A stretch of 64,000 nt of DNA from Moniliophthora roreri (lineage: Eukaryota; Basidiomycota; Agaricomycetes; Agaricales; Marasmiaceae), in the NCBI GenBank assembly GCA_001466705.2, contig LATX02000214.1:310001-374000 (forward strand), written 5' to 3'. Below are positions 46,795-60,100 of the stretch, piece by piece (the stretch's first letter is position 1; the number at the start of each line of letters is the position of its first letter). The position numbers were made by a program, and so were the translations under genes. A model generated the notes under the pieces. The model saw only the letters and a list, made by a program, of their open reading frames with translations, was not told where the DNA came from and did no database searches.

Positions 46795-48628
46795 CGACAG
46801 GACGAGCAGAGTTCTATACTCAGCCCGGCAGTTCGTTGCGTAGGCATACACATTCCGTCCGCTTACATTTGTAGAACGATAGTCCGAGTCGGGTTTTGGG
46901 TTGATCTCGGTTGGACTCTGAAGCATAGAGTTAAGGGTATTCAGAGTGTTTTCATGCAGAAACTAAGCTTCCAACTCACCATTCTCCGCTTTCTCATGAA
47001 AGTGATTCGTCGGTAGCATCCCGGGGTGGTAGTCAATGTCAGAGTAAGAGACGTAATGGCTGTGTCTCGATCACGCGGCTTACATCATATAAGCCTCGCG
47101 CAATTTTTATCGCTTCCACAAGGTCCAATTTGATATCGTTCGCCTTGACATCACCGGAAAAGCTGTTTCTCTGCCCCCGTTTGGAGTTCATTGGTAATTA
47201 GGACAAAATTAGGATGGCGCTGCAGAAACTAAAATTGGATGCACGGCATGTGGCCACCGCAGACTCGTCTAATAACATCTCTACTATAGCTTATATTACG
47301 AAGCACCTTTCGAGCAAGTGAACGATGCTTACATCTTTTGATGTCTTGTTGTTGCCTCCTCTGTGTCTTTCAGGCACAATCTACTTGATATGGGATGACT
47401 CCCGAGGTACAGAATGTGATTTTTTGATCGAAGGTGTGTTCATTTGTATTTTTGACTTTTTCCGTCCTCTTACAACCTCTTGTAGCTTTCTAAAGTCCTT
47501 ATCGCATGAACTATTATTCATCACCATATTCTCACATTTTCAGCGCCGGTTCATTACTATCCAAGACCCCTGCAACAATGCAGAAACGCTGGCTCGAGGT
47601 GGTCGGCGAGAAGGGTATGGTACGGAGGATGGCATGGATATGATCATGGAGTATTCCATTCCCGAGCCGACGCTCATATTACTGATTCCAGTCGTCCACA
47701 TTCTCTGTTGTTACGAGCTTGATATTCATGTGTTGTTGGTGCGTGTCATCGTGCGATTTGAGGTGAGCTTCGACTCTAGCAGCTGCTCTACTAATGACTG
47801 ACCACTTCTTTGTGAATAGGTATTGCGCAGTAGATCATAACTTGGAATAGTCACTGCGCAGTTTATGCCCCCTTGGTTCCCACCACCAACGGCTAGATCC
47901 CACGACCTCTCGCTTCAACAGCTATGTCGACGTAACACAGTTCAGCGGTAGTGATGATCCTTGATATCGATCATATCAGTATGTTGTTCTTGAACGCCTA
48001 GCGTGGGATGACACTCTTAATTTAGTTGATCCGCATTCAAGTTCATTATTGGGATTGCTGTTGGACTTGTCACGCTCTTGAAGACTTCGAAAGCTTGGCT
48101 CTAGTCAAAGTTTTGAAGCCACAACTCATCGCCTAGAGTCGTATGTCACTTCCCCTTTCAGGAAACAAAATTTGATCGGTTTATCGGCAGCGTAAGAGCG
48201 TCGCTCATAATTCTACGGTGCGCGACATCGGAAATCTTTCTGGTCATATCTACAAATGGTGTAACGAAACTCTCAGAATCGGGTGTCCAAGCAAGCTGTG
48301 GCGAGAGTTCGAGGCTGATTGAGGCTTTTCTCCACAACATCTGCTACCTTTCCGCCGACAAACGTTCCTGGAGGGCGCCTCGCTCCGTCTTTCACGTCAC
48401 CTCTTTGCGCAACTCCATATGGTTACACTCGAATGCTTTCACACTTCGAGTATCCAAGGAACATCTGCAACCCGAGCTCACATAGCGCAGGTCTGCGCAG
48501 TTCATGTTTTATGTGTCCGATCTCCTTCTAGAACGTCTCTTACCTGCGTGTATCGGACTCAGGACGAAGGTATATAAGTTTGCCAATCATCGCTATTATG
48601 CCTCATCTCATTCACTATCTCTTCCAGC
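46795..48628. other. Intergenic region with laccase 1 promoter
   Basis: No gene supported. The open frame at 47325-47801 (158 codons) has an odd composition and no domain. The right end is the laccase promoter, with GGTATATAAGTTTGCC at 48570-48585 about 45-60 bp before the ATG. Confidence 0.5.
48570..48585 (+). promoter_or_regulatory. TATA element of laccase 1
   Basis: GGTATATAAGTTTGCC lies 44-59 bp before the ATG at 48629. A near copy, GGATATACAAGTTTGTC, precedes the second laccase. Confidence 0.7.
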
Positions 48629-50663
48629 ATGGCTCGTCTCCAGTTCCTCTCCTCGCTCATTGGTATTCTTCCTCTCGTTCACGCATCGATTGGACCAATA
48701 GCAGACTTGGTCATCAGTAACCAGGATGTCTCTCCCGATGGCTTTACTCGCGGTGCTATTGTCGCAGGCGGCGACACCATTGGTCCCCTCATTGTCGGTA
48801 ACAAGGTCAGTTGAATTAACTCTGTGGCAAAGGGCCTGCAAGACTCAGAGATCCTACGCAGAACGACAATCTCCAAATCAACGTCGTCAACAATTTGGAC
48901 GATGATACGATGCTGCAGTCGACTAGCATCGTAAGTCTCATAGTTTCTCGTTATTCCATCGGTAACTTGATATGGTCTGCAGCACTGGCACGGCTTTTTC
49001 CAACAGAGCACAAACTGGGCCGACGGTACGGCTTTCGTAAATCAATGCCCGATCGCAAAAGGAAATAGTTTCTTATATGACTTTGACGCCACCGATCAAG
49101 GGGGGACATTTTGGTATCATTCTCACCTTTGTGCGTCTTCTGATTCGGCCAATCCGCAATCCCAACTAACATCCATCTTAGCAACGCAATATTGTGACGG
49201 ACTTCGGGGGCCTATTGTCATCTATGACCCCGATGATCCGCATGCTTCCCTATACGATGTCGATGATGGTATGTGGCATTCCTACTTCTTTTCGGTCTAT
49301 ATCTGACTGTTTTTTCAGAATCGACCGTTATTACTCTCGCAGATTGGTACCATACGAAGGCTAAAGAAATAACCTTTGGGTACGTAATGTCCTACTCATT
49401 TCATATTCCAGGGCTTATAGATTGCAGGACACCGGATTCTACTCTTATCAACGGACTCGGACGCTGGTCTCAAGGAAATGAAACCGATTTATCCGTTATA
49501 ACCGTTACTTCAGGTCAACGGTATCGAATGCGTCTNTAGGTTATTTTTGATTCTCCAGCTTGCACTAATGTTCTACTACTGATAGGGATACGAGCCAACC
49601 CGAATATCGGAACGATGGGCTATACGAATGGAATCAACTCGGCAATCCTCAGATATGACACGGCAGAGGAAGAGGAACCAGATGTATTGGACATCACCTC
49701 AACTAACTCGTTGAGTGAGGCAGATTTAGTCGTGAGTACCATCTGTTACTCTAACATCAAGCTTGGTGCTCATAGCTTTGATAGCCTTTGGAAAACCCAG
49801 GAGCACCCGGTGATCCCGTTGTGGGCGGCGTTGATTATGCACTCCATCTCGACTTTGCCTTCGTACGCTATCTAACCTCTGTTTGTTCCCATACTTGGTT
49901 AATTTCATCATATGCAGACGAGCGCCGCAACATTCACTGTTAACGACGCTACCTTTGTCCCTCCAACCGTTCCTGTTCTATTACAGATTCTCAGCGGCGC
50001 CCAAACTGCGGACACTCTCCCGGATCGGTAGTCGCGCTTCCTAGCAACTCGACGATCGAACTCTCAATGACAGGAGGGCTTTTAGGACTCGAGGTAAGAA
50101 TTCGGTCTGCTTTCTTGTGCATGAGGTCTGAAAATGTTCCATTAGCACCCGATACATTTACACGGTGTATGTTCAATCATCTTTCCTAATGCTGGAATAC
50201 TCATCGATCTATAGCACAATTTTGACGTTGTACGTGTCGCTGGCAGTACCGAATACAATTATGAAAACCCAGTTCGTCAGGTTCGCTTCTCTGGGATTAA
50301 TTCTCTCTGATTCGTTAACAGATCCGTCGAGATGTTGTGAACGCCGGGAGCACAAGCGACAATGTGACCATCCGTTTCACCACGGATAACCCTGGCCCGT
50401 GGATTCTTCACTGTCACATTGATTGGCATCTGGAAGCGTACGTTTAGACACCTCGTCGTAGAACCAAATTACTGATCTATCATTTGACGTAGTGGATTCG
50501 CTATTGTATTCGCAGAGGCGACTGACGAGTGGGTGGATACCATCGATCCATCAGGTAAGATATGCAGCCTCCTTTCCTTCCTAAACTACAACTCACGTCC
50601 ACACTAGACGCCTGGGAAGACCTTTGCCCAACGTACGATGCCTTGTCCGACGATGATCTCTAA
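48629..50663 (+). CDS. Laccase 1 (multicopper oxidase), core missing at an assembly gap
   Basis: A secreted phenol oxidase coupling substrate oxidation to reduction of oxygen to water. It has a signal peptide ([20 protein letters not shown]) and at least nine short introns. Copper-binding elements are present: [15 protein letters not shown] (48983), WYHSHL (about 49110), HPIHLHGH (50146) and [15 protein letters not shown] (50409). Phe at the axial position, as in Trametes-type enzymes, suggests a high redox potential. Between SGQRYRMRL (49530) and [20 protein letters not shown] (49588) the usual 55-60 residues with SCDP and FSIDGH are absent, and the break coincides with the 'n' at 49536. The gene is therefore probably complete in the organism and collapsed in the assembly. 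It ends [10 protein letters not shown]. Confidence 0.92.
49536..49536. other. Assembly gap inside laccase 1
   Basis: Single 'n' at the point where a conserved segment of the laccase second domain is missing. It should be read as a gap of unknown length. Confidence 0.75.
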
Positions 50664-51209
50664 ATTCGTCTTGGTAGCCCCTTTCGTTAACACAGCCGGA
50701 CATTCATCCGTCAATCTTTTTATTTATACATATATTAGTATTTGGACTGGAATCTTTGTTTGGAATTATTGTTGTAGTAATCCATAAGCCGTTTCCTATG
50801 ACCAAGCTGACATTTTCACGTGAAGGGAAGCTTTGAAGGTCCTGAGTCACACGCCTTAACCGCTCGGCTACCTATCCCACGTTTGGAGCTCACAAATCCT
50901 CCCACAAAGACAGCCCAATGGCATCCGGAGACTGAGTACCTTTTCCCCATGTATCCAGACATCCTTACTATCAGAATTCTCAATTCGAATTTTGCAGACG
51001 CGTCACGTCATGCACGTGGGGCAGTGGTCTGATCACGTTGACATGTCCATTTTCAGCATAGCGTTTCCCACAGTTGGCTTCCCCCAGGACGACGACGGCG
51101 CCAACGCCGTTTCCAACATACTGGTATTCCATTCAGCAGTATCTTCATTATCTACATCGATGTCGCTGATGACAACTCGGAGGGCAGATTCGCACCAGAT
51201 TCTCTTCCA
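50664..51209. other. Spacer between laccase 1 and the cupin gene
   Basis: Convergent 3' regions. It holds a tRNA-like half (50838-50881); otherwise no gene is seen. Confidence 0.5.
50838..50881 (-). other. tRNA-Leu-like 5' half (relic)
   Basis: The minus strand contains TAGCCGAGCGGTTAAGGCG, the D-arm consensus of class II tRNAs, followed by TGTGACTCAGG, where CAG would be a leucine anticodon after U33. A pairing 3' anticodon strand (TCACG) occurs downstream if an intron is allowed, but no T-arm (GTTCRANYC) follows. It is a truncated or decayed tRNA, or tRNA-derived repeat. Confidence 0.45.
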
Positions 51210-51897
51210 TTACTTGAGATACGTCTGGAATTCAGCGATTTTCTCCTCCCCTCCCTCTACACCCTGAAACAACTCGTCAAGACCCTCCTTTGTCAAAAAC
51301 TCATGATCCTCCCAATGAAATCCCGGTGCGACAACCAGCGAAAGCAGACACCCTTCCGAGTCCGAGTCTGAAATTAGCTTGGCCATCTTCCAGACCTCCG
51401 ATCCAAAAGTCAGGAACCTACTCTCCCCGGCAGCAGTATTCGTTCCCAGTACCTTCTTCTCGACTTTGGGTGGATTACCTGGGGTGATTACTGTGTATTC
51501 TGCCTTCCCTTGGTGGAGGATATGATATGCCTGTTGACTATCGTTGAAAGGGGACGTAGAGGGTTAGAGGAGTTCAACTCACAACTGATCGGTTTTTGAT
51601 GAAGACCGCGTATGGACTTTCTGGAGTCAGGAGGTGATAGATCGAGGTGACAAGCGGACGAGGTGCGTTATCTATCCCAAGTTCAGAACGACAAGTGCTT
51701 TAACTCGCCGATATCAGTCCACATACTTGGCGCGAAAGGGCTTGGTATCTGAACATCCTGCCGATCAGTTTCTCGCCAATAACCTATCCCGAATGCTGTT
51801 TCAGAAACTTTTCATATGACTACTATTCGTTCACCTCCTGCAGGATGCTTCTCGAGCTTCAGTTCTTCGATGAGCAGGTTGGATGTAGTTGAGGACA
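51210..51897 (-). CDS. Cupin_5 (DUF985) family protein
   Basis: Small beta-barrel cupin related to yeast Yml079w; its activity is not established. The start is ATG 51897 (MSSTTSNLLIEELKLEKHPA). Introns join it to GYWRETDRQDVQIPSPFAP, then NAPRPLVTSIYHLLTPESPY and AVFIKNRS, then AYHILHQGKAEYTVITP (the His of YHILHQG lies in the barrel), and VVAPGFHWEDHEFLTKEGLD, ending EFQTYLK with TAA at 51210. The order HPAGGxxRET, TSIYxLL, FH/YHxLHQG and HWEDHEF is the family signature, so the whole domain is present. It is convergent with laccase 1. Confidence 0.85.
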
Positions 51898-52092
51898 TGG
51901 TCGTGAGTGAGTAACTGACGATACATCTTGATATCCGATCTGATTAGAAATCATGCCAGGTGACCGCAAGTGCGGGCAAGTGTGACACGACGCGTCTGTG
52001 AAATCTGAATCGCCTAGGGCATATTCCTGCCGGTTCTAGGCTTTCAATGTCTTCCCCTCGTTAACCCTCATTTCTCTCAGACTTGACCCAAA

Positions 52093-53203
52093 TGGCGCCG
52101 TTGGGTATGCCACCTGCTTCTGACTTGTGGCTGCAGCGGTCTCGACTATCTGGAATGAATTTAGCTGCTTTTACTTTTGGTAGGTTTTTATTCTGAGAAA
52201 TCACTGTTTCTGATCACTTTGCTCTAACAACAGAGGCGTGTCGCATTGTACAGAGGGACACGTTCCCGAGCAAATAATGACTAGCCAGTCGGATGTTTTG
52301 GATCCCGATTTCCTATGTCGTTACTGCTTTCCTTCTCTTCGCAATTGTGACGACGGTCGATGCGTGATATATGGAAGCATTTGGATAAACCTGGGTGGAA
52401 CGAGAAGATCGCCAGGACAGTTGATATTGAACGAGTTGGTATAACCGAACGGCAGTCGTTGCGTGCGATTTTTTTTTTTCTTTTGGCTCATGTGCATGAA
52501 GAAATCTCATTTCATGGTAGTTTCGTTACTCAGGAGCTTCGTGCAGATTTGTTGCGTACGGTGCCATTGTCGGTAGAAGTGTTTTCCCTGACTCCCGCTT
52601 CCTTCTATCTGGCAGTTCGTGCAGCGCTCTCGACGGCGGTCACGGTGATAGTCTTCGTCAACAAAGAAACTACCTTCCTCAACACCCGAGTCCAGCTGGC
52701 CTTTCTCATCGTCTCATGCGCATTGAACATGATCTGCACGCCGCTTGTTACATGGAGACTCATCAGCATACGGAAATGCATCACAAAGCTTATAAGGAAG
52801 GAGTATGCAGCTATGTACACAAATATGGCGGCGACGTTATGTTTTGTGTTTGACGTTGTGTACATCTTCTCCTTCGCTTTTCATAGCAATATGCAGAATC
52901 TGATTCTGCTGGGGCACTCGGGGATACAGGTAAGGAATTTGCCGCATTCCGATCAGTCATTGTGTTGACTTGTGCATAGGGAATAGCGTTACGCTTGATC
53001 ATCGTGCGTGTAGCAAAAGGCAAGGACTACGACAGTCGTCGAACACGAACCTTAAGTCCAAATATAAGACTTGGCTTCCTTATTACTGATCATGATATTT
53101 CTTCTTCAGAATGCTACGAAATTTCCTGCTATAACTATGCGACTTCAGAATCCGATTACTTCCACAACTTTAGCCCCCATCCACCGTGCATGAAATATTG
53201 ATG
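52093..53203 (+). pseudogene. Agaricomycete multi-pass membrane protein, degenerate or truncated
   Basis: The C-terminal half of an integral-membrane family common in mushroom-forming fungi and without known function. Hydrophobic helices: VRAALSTAVTVIVFV, VQLAFLIVSCALNMICTPLV, TNMAATLCFVFDVVYIFSFA, then an intron (GTAAGG to GCATAG, 52930-52980) and GIALRLIIVRVAKGKDYDS. The phrase order ICTPLVTWRL, FAFHSNMQNL and LRLIIVRVAKG is typical. The expected first three or four helices cannot be read upstream (52093-52450 is only weakly similar and contains stops), so this is probably a 5'-damaged copy. Confidence 0.55.
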
Positions 53204-54580
53204 CAGCTCTCCAATAGATCAGCAAATGGCCCGCATCGTTTAGCATAACCAATTCGTACAATGCTGAGTAGGCCTTGGTTGAAACATAACGTCCAAATAC
53301 TCAAGAATGCGAAGGAGTACTCGGAGTTCTAAAGGTTTCGTTGCCATGGAGCGTACATGCAAGTGGTGCATGTAGTACGGTACTTATTTGTCGTTATTAA
53401 ACTGCTTACGAAAATCTGATTCTCTGAAGTTCCGGATATTTCGGACCAGGAAAGGTGCACGGTGTCAAGATCTGGTAAGGGCATCATATGAATTGTGGTT
53501 TACCAAAGCGCATTTGACGTGTCTGCATCAAGTCTGCATGGCAGTGCGCGAATTGCCGCAACTTTTTCGGATACGAAGAGTACAGATATTAATATGTCTG
53601 AGGCATGTATAGAAGTAAATTCGCTGACAGTCAGTGTGGAGATGGTGAGATGAGAATGCCTATATCGAGGCCTTGAGAGGTAAGGCCTTCAATACTCCTC
53701 CGAGTCATGTTGCTGCGCCACGTGGATATAGTTACGTAGCTCGGATGGCTTTAGCGCCTGCGACAAACACGCGTTTATCATCGTTCCTTCTCCGGTTGAG
53801 CTTTATTCCTCTCAAATATCCCGTTTCATGAAGACGATACGTAAGAACCAATCACACGGAGTCATAGGTAAGTTTGACCTGTCGTCGCCTTGATATATTT
53901 TCCAGTGCCACTGCTGAGAAAGAGGCGGCCCTCCCACAGGTTGCCACATCATTTTGTAATAAAAATTGTATTAACTGGCCCGTGACCGTATGTCCCTGCA
54001 TGAAAGGACAAATCCCCGTTTGATGTCATGATTTCCGCACTCTCTTCGCATATAGGTGTACTAGAGATGGAATATCCAAGAGATTATCGACGTATCATAT
54101 AAGAGTCAACGAGCTTGGCAAGTCTATGAGGTTCTTCCAACGATGAGTACTCACCTTATTGCGTGTTCGTCATTGCTGCTTCATTTCGCATGGATGCCCT
54201 AGCTAATAAGATTAATAAGATCTTTTTTTTTTTTCCTTTTCCGGTTTTCAGAGAACCAAACCTGACGACTCTTGTTCAGGCTCTTGATATTCGTCACGTC
54301 CTTGCAGTTCGTTCTTCTACTCACGGTTCATTTTATATGACTTTGACTCCAGGGATGCCGTGTCGTATTACGGCCCCAGTCTTGGAGAGCTGGGAGCCTT
54401 TTAGCACGCTGCAGGAGAACAAGACATAGTCTTGCCTACCTTCAATTCTGCTTGGAGAGTACGCATCCCAGGTAGAAACGAAACATAAGGCTAGTATCAA
54501 GAACTTCTTTGCTTAAGGTCAGTACTACTCAATGTAGCCAATTGTGTCAAGACAAGCAAGACACAGACGAACTAAAATAG
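53204..54580. other. Gene-poor spacer
   Basis: No supported coding region. The open frame at 54163-54429 has a homopolymer T tract and no domain. The 3' region of the amidohydrolase gene begins at the right. Confidence 0.5.
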
Positions 54581-57197
54581 TCAAAACTCCCCATAAACCA
54601 CTTTGCCGTCGATCACCGTAGCTAGAACTTTGGTCTTTGTAATCTCCTGTACAGGCACTGTCATGATGTCCTGAGAAAGAACCACAAAGTCGGCCAGCTT
54701 GCCTGGTTCAATGGATCCCAAAGTTGACTCTGTAAAGGATGCATAGGCTGGGTCAATCGTCATACCTAGGGGTTGATAAAATGCCAGTTCAAGGAGTCAT
54801 TCGAGCCAAAGAGATTACGAACCTCTGAGGGTTTCTTCCCTCGTGAGACACTGTTCCGGAAACCTGCAAAAAGCCCTGCTTGAACGAGATCTCCAATGCA
54901 TTCGCAACAATGACTAACCATCCGCCGTCTCCGTGGGGTGAGTGTCCATCGGGCGTCGTTCGCGTAATAGCAGCGAAGAAGGTTTTGAATGGGTTGATGT
55001 CTTCTACTGGGAAATCTGTTCCCAGTGTTATCCGCGCTCCGCTAGAAATGATGGAGCGGAAGGCGTAGAGGTTCCTGACACGTTCCGGTCCCTGGTGCGG
55101 GTCAACGAGCGCCTTTTCCTGCATTTTTCGATAGAAGCTCACCAGGCGGTCTTCAGCATAGGACATATCACTGATGCTGTAGATAATCAGAGAATTAACC
55201 GCATCAGTGCCGTTTCGGGACGCCTGCTTATATCACTCAGGACTTACGCGTGAGTAGGCTGAATACTCGCAATGACTGTACAAGTGCCATCTGTCAGAAT
55301 CTTTGGGCGCTAATACTGAATATAGTCGGATGCTTACCACCAAGCTTCCCCAAGCGCTCCACGTCTTCCTTTGATATAATCTGCGCATGCTCCAGCCGTG
55401 GTCTTAATGCTGTTACATTGGCATCCTTCAGTGCTTCCTCAAACGCGTCCAAGACTACCCCATTCGCACGATCTCCGATGGCGTGAACATTCTGATAAAT
55501 CAATGTCGAACTCAGCTCGCCGGCCACGATGCAAATCACTTACAACCTGCCAGCCGTCTTTCATGTATCGAGGAATCACATCGAAGAGGACATCTTTTGG
55601 GATCCGCATGAACCCATTCGTCGATGGGTTGTCGTGGTAATGGTGATGCAGCTTCAAAGGATATCCGTAAGTAACGACCACCGAGCAGGAATGGTCCGCT
55701 ATAGACCTACCGCTGCGCCTCCGGTTCTTAGAGCGCCTATATATGACTAGGTCAATTATGAGGAACCGATCATGCTCGACGAATTACCGACCATCCGCGA
55801 AAATTTTGACACTTCGAACGCTGAGTCGAGCGCCTGAATATGGTCTCGTGGAGCCTCCCCAATACTCTTCTCGTTCATCGAAATGCTTCATCGCGTAAAC
55901 GCGAACCTGAAGGTGTGGCCCCAGAAAATGAGTGAGAAGAAGGTATTTAAAATACCTAAGCGCTCACTGGGAGGGTCCTGCGTTTCGCTTCTCTAGAATG
56001 GAAGTTAGAAAACGAGGCACTGAGTGGTAAGTCAACTGACCGTTCGAAGAATTCCAGAGAAATGGGGTCTAAACCAGCATCGTGGATAGATGTTAATCCG
56101 TAAGATAAAGCATCATTTACAGTGGCGTAAAATCTTTGCTGAAGGTCTGCTTCTGTTGGCTCAGGTAATTCAATAAGTTCCTGGGCACTATCAAGCAGAA
56201 CACCTAGATTCAGTGAGTCAACGATAGTGGGGTCTGTGATTTCAAATATTTTTTCACCTGTTGGATGTCCATCCAGATCCCGAATGATAACACCACCTTC
56301 GATTATTTGAGGTAAAGCTTCTAAGTCACCGCATTGTGCCAGTGCGGCCGTAGAGAGCCAGAGGGCATGACAGTCTTTACTTTGGAGTATGACTTGCCTT
56401 CCCTGGATGACAGGATCAGCATCGAGGTCAGCCTAGCACCGTGCGAAGAGTCGTTAGTATAATGCGGCCGGGGGAGGGGGGCGCTACGATCGTACCGCTG
56501 TTGGCCAAGTCCCATTCGGCCATGAGGCATGATCCCAACCTCCCCCCAGTATGATTTTTGAGGGATCATCATAAATGTCTTTGTGTGATATGATATACTC
56601 CCGGACCCGTTTAACGGTATCTAAACGACGGATAGGATGAACGATTGTCCCTCGAACGCAATCACCATGTAACTTACCAGTGATAGTCCGTGCTCCTTCG
56701 AGAGGGAGTTGGGCTGTCTTTCCGTATTCCAAAATGTGTGCATGGGAATCTATGTGGAGTTTTTTTTTTTCGGGGTTCTGAGCAAATTTCAAAGAGGCAA
56801 AACACATACCACTTAATCCAGGGATAACAACTGAATGTGGCGGGAGGTATCTGACAGGTGGCGTGGAACGTTGTAATAACAAAGAACCAGCAAATTTGCC
56901 TATCAACGAAGACATATGCCATTCGAGGTGTAATGTGTCTAGAGGTATGATACGTATGTCAAAGAAAATGTCAACGAACAAAGATATGTGGCGAGACATA
57001 CCCAATGATCCCGTAGCAAATATGCGAGAGCTGTAAACCAACAGGCATTCTGAAACCGAGTTTTCTGCATTGACCGTGTATATGGATTGACTACCGGGCA
57101 ATGAGCAGATAATATACGCGTCCTTTAGTACAAATAGTTTGCTGTAGAGAACTGCGACGACGAGTATGAGTGCGCTCCAAGCAATGAAGCGTGGCAT
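54581..57197 (-). CDS. Membrane-anchored amidohydrolase (Amidohydro_3 family)
   Basis: Metal-dependent hydrolase of the YtcJ/AepA-like group; substrates of this group are largely unknown. The start at ATG 57197 gives an N-terminal anchor ([20 protein letters not shown]). Motifs on joined exons: VVIPGL then DSHAHI (the HxH metal site, about 56740-56755), [64 protein letters not shown] (metal His), RLEHAQIIS (metal His), [32 protein letters not shown] (the Asp near the end of the barrel) and the return-to-beta-sandwich segment [18 protein letters not shown], ending [11 protein letters not shown]. The complete catalytic set is visible across many short introns, so the gene looks functional. It stands alone, with no obvious partner gene. 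Confidence 0.9.
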
Positions 57198-60100
57198 AGC
57201 GTGCTCGGTCCACGGATAATCAAGGGAGCTTTTGAGGGGGATCTAGGGGAGAATCTGAGATGACAGTTGCAAAAGCCGAAATCCTTTAAATATTTGTCAT
57301 ATTTGTCATCCTAGGCGTCTACCGTCCCTAGCCCGCTACTGGGGTCCGTGCACTCTCGGGTCGGCCTCGAGAAAATTTCAAAAATTCTGTACATGGACTA
57401 TAATGCAGGAGCCGTACAGTCTACAGCATGGTACCACTGATAAGGATTGTTCGGTCATGTCTAGTAACCTTTCATGAACCTTGTCGGATCTATAAATACC
57501 GCTTGATTAGCGCTAGGCGCCAACTAAGCGCCGGGTCCAGCAACCCTACCCCAGAATGTTCGCAACCTCGCCGTTGTCAGCGGGTAAGAGAGACGGGCAA
57601 TACTTCAAGTCAGACGCCGATAATCGCATATTTCCTCCCGATATTATTGACAGGATGTCGGATTTTCTGGAGCCAGAAAACGGATTTTGAAGTATGTCCG
57701 TGTGTTTATCGTGGCTCGTACAGCGAGGCAGAATGAAGACCCTACGAAGAGAGACATGTTTCTTCGCATGATGGGTGTTTGCAGCATCTCCATTAGACAC
57801 CGAGTTTCAACGTAGGGCCACCCGGAGCCACCCTGAATACGCCGAAACTATAGGGATTGTGTGAGCTCCCCTCAGGGGCCCCCCTTCTCCCTCATAAGGG
57901 GGATCGACGGTGATATAGCAGGCTTCTCGTGATGTACATACCCTAGAGACAGGGATACGAAGAGGTCACGGCGGGTTTAACACCTTTCCTGGCGTTTCCA
58001 AGCGAATCAGGCAGTGCGTGCATTCCCTCGTTACACGATGCAAAGATTGACGTACAATATCGACTTCGAATTAGATATAACAGACGGCACTTAATGGGCA
58101 AATGTGGTGTAGTGGGCTAAGTTTTTCCGTGTTGCTAACAGGTATATATGCCGACGTTCATAATTTCTGACACCAGGTTCGAACGATGAGACAGGAATGA
58201 ACGGTGGATTAGATACTTGATACGTACCTCATTCATCCTCCTTTCCCCGGGAACTACCCGCAATTTCCCCTTTTCCACCCTAAATCATCCTAATGTCTCA
58301 ATCGAATGTAGAGGTAGAGGTTCAGAATCCTCAGACAGAGCGAAAGCTTCCACGAGGACTTTGCCGAAATTTCTCCGCCGCTTTCATAGTGTTGCACCAC
58401 TTTGAAATTGTTACTGCAGAGTGCTTGTCATACCCACATGGTCCCTCTGCATCTCGTCTCGAACAGCAACTAACCGCAAGCCACCCCTACATAAAAGCGA
58501 GACATCGTTCCACCTATCTCGGCCAAGAACACGTTCACCTTAGCCTAGAGGTGGTGGGCAAGGAGGCGAACGCCAAGAATGAGAATGGTGGGGCCTCGTT
58601 TAGGTATGAATAGTGTTGCCCAAACTGGGAAGGTCACAGTACTAATACGTTGGAGAGGGCCGGGTGGTCTGGCTATCGCGATGCCGAAGACGATGCTGCT
58701 AGTTCTGGATGATTGCTGACTACGTACATGGAAATGTAGACTACGCGCCAGAAGCTCATGCCAAACACTGCCAAACAGGCCTGGAACCTCCGCTCCGTGC
58801 CCCGGTCCCCCTACTACAACGTTTCCCGGTTCCGTCCTCCTGTCCTCGAGGTAGACGCACGAGACACGCGTTCCAGGGAGAATAGTGACTGCCTGACTAA
58901 ATCAGGTCTAGTATCGAACAGGAGAATGAATAATGACTCGATCTGGCCGGAATAACCTAGGAGAGCCGCTTCGTGAAAGGAGAAGCGGTATTAGGGACTG
59001 AATGGTACGGAGGAAAGGAAGAGTGTTGTGAGGACATTGCAAGCGCGGGTGGTGGTGCTGTCTGAAGGGACAGCATGCAGGAAGGGGTGCTGAGTTGGAA
59101 CGGAATGAGTTTCAAGGGCTGGTTTCCGCTCTTTCCAACATGAGATTTCAGCTTGCATGGACGTTGAGCGGCTGGGGATTCATTCGGTGAAAAGAGTTGG
59201 CGAGTGTGATATATATGTGAGAGGTATAGGACGCCGTTCTTCGTCAACCCTGCCGTCAACCCTGCCCTTGGCATGACCTCCTGGTATCCACCGCAGCCGT
59301 AACCTCAAGTAAGCCTCTCATGACTCTCGCCTGCATGATAACAAAGATGGGTCTTCCCTTTGTAATCTCCTCCGCTCCAGCCTATTCTGACCATAGAGTA
59401 CGTTGAGACCGACTCGCCTGCGACCCGCCTATTCATTATTGCATCTCCCACAGCACCTATCACCTACGAAACCTGGGCCGCAATGTCGAGGTGCAGAGGT
59501 CTGACGCCACAGAGTTCGACGGATAGCTGAATCGACGTTGTTCGTGACTCACGAGAGCCGTATAAGGTATGGGAGCATTTGGGTGGGTGGGTAGGCACCA
59601 TCAACGGTGAGCGAGCTGCGAACGATGAGTCATATGTCTTCATAAGAGGACGTGGCTTGCAGTGTCACCAGATTCGATAGTGAGGTATAGAATGTGTCCT
59701 CATGGTGCATCTGCCTGTTCATATCGTGAAGTGTAGTATCGAACCGGATGCCATCGCTGAGGATGATTAGGCCTTTACAGTGGGTTTGCGTGAGTGCTAG
59801 TGGTGCCTAGAGTACAGGAACGGGTAAGAATTTTGAAAATCGTGCAAGACAGAACACGTACCATATAACCATAATAATGGTCGGGCAAGGTGCCAAGCTA
59901 GCGATACAGGAGTCCCAACCACCTCATCATCTCCTTCTCCTGACCCACAGACACCGACAGACATCAATTATCCACAATTGAAGTCACTTCCGAAGGTCAG
60001 GCAGCTAATAACCGAACCACGCCTTGGAGGGCCAGTATCGACCCCGGCGTTCGCCGCGTTACTCATCTTCAGGCTTCCCGGGGAACTTGGAGCCAACGGT

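Noticed and set aside
47325..47801. 158-codon open frame as a gene
   Set aside because: No domain, very hydrophobic and irregular, and no splice or promoter pattern around it.
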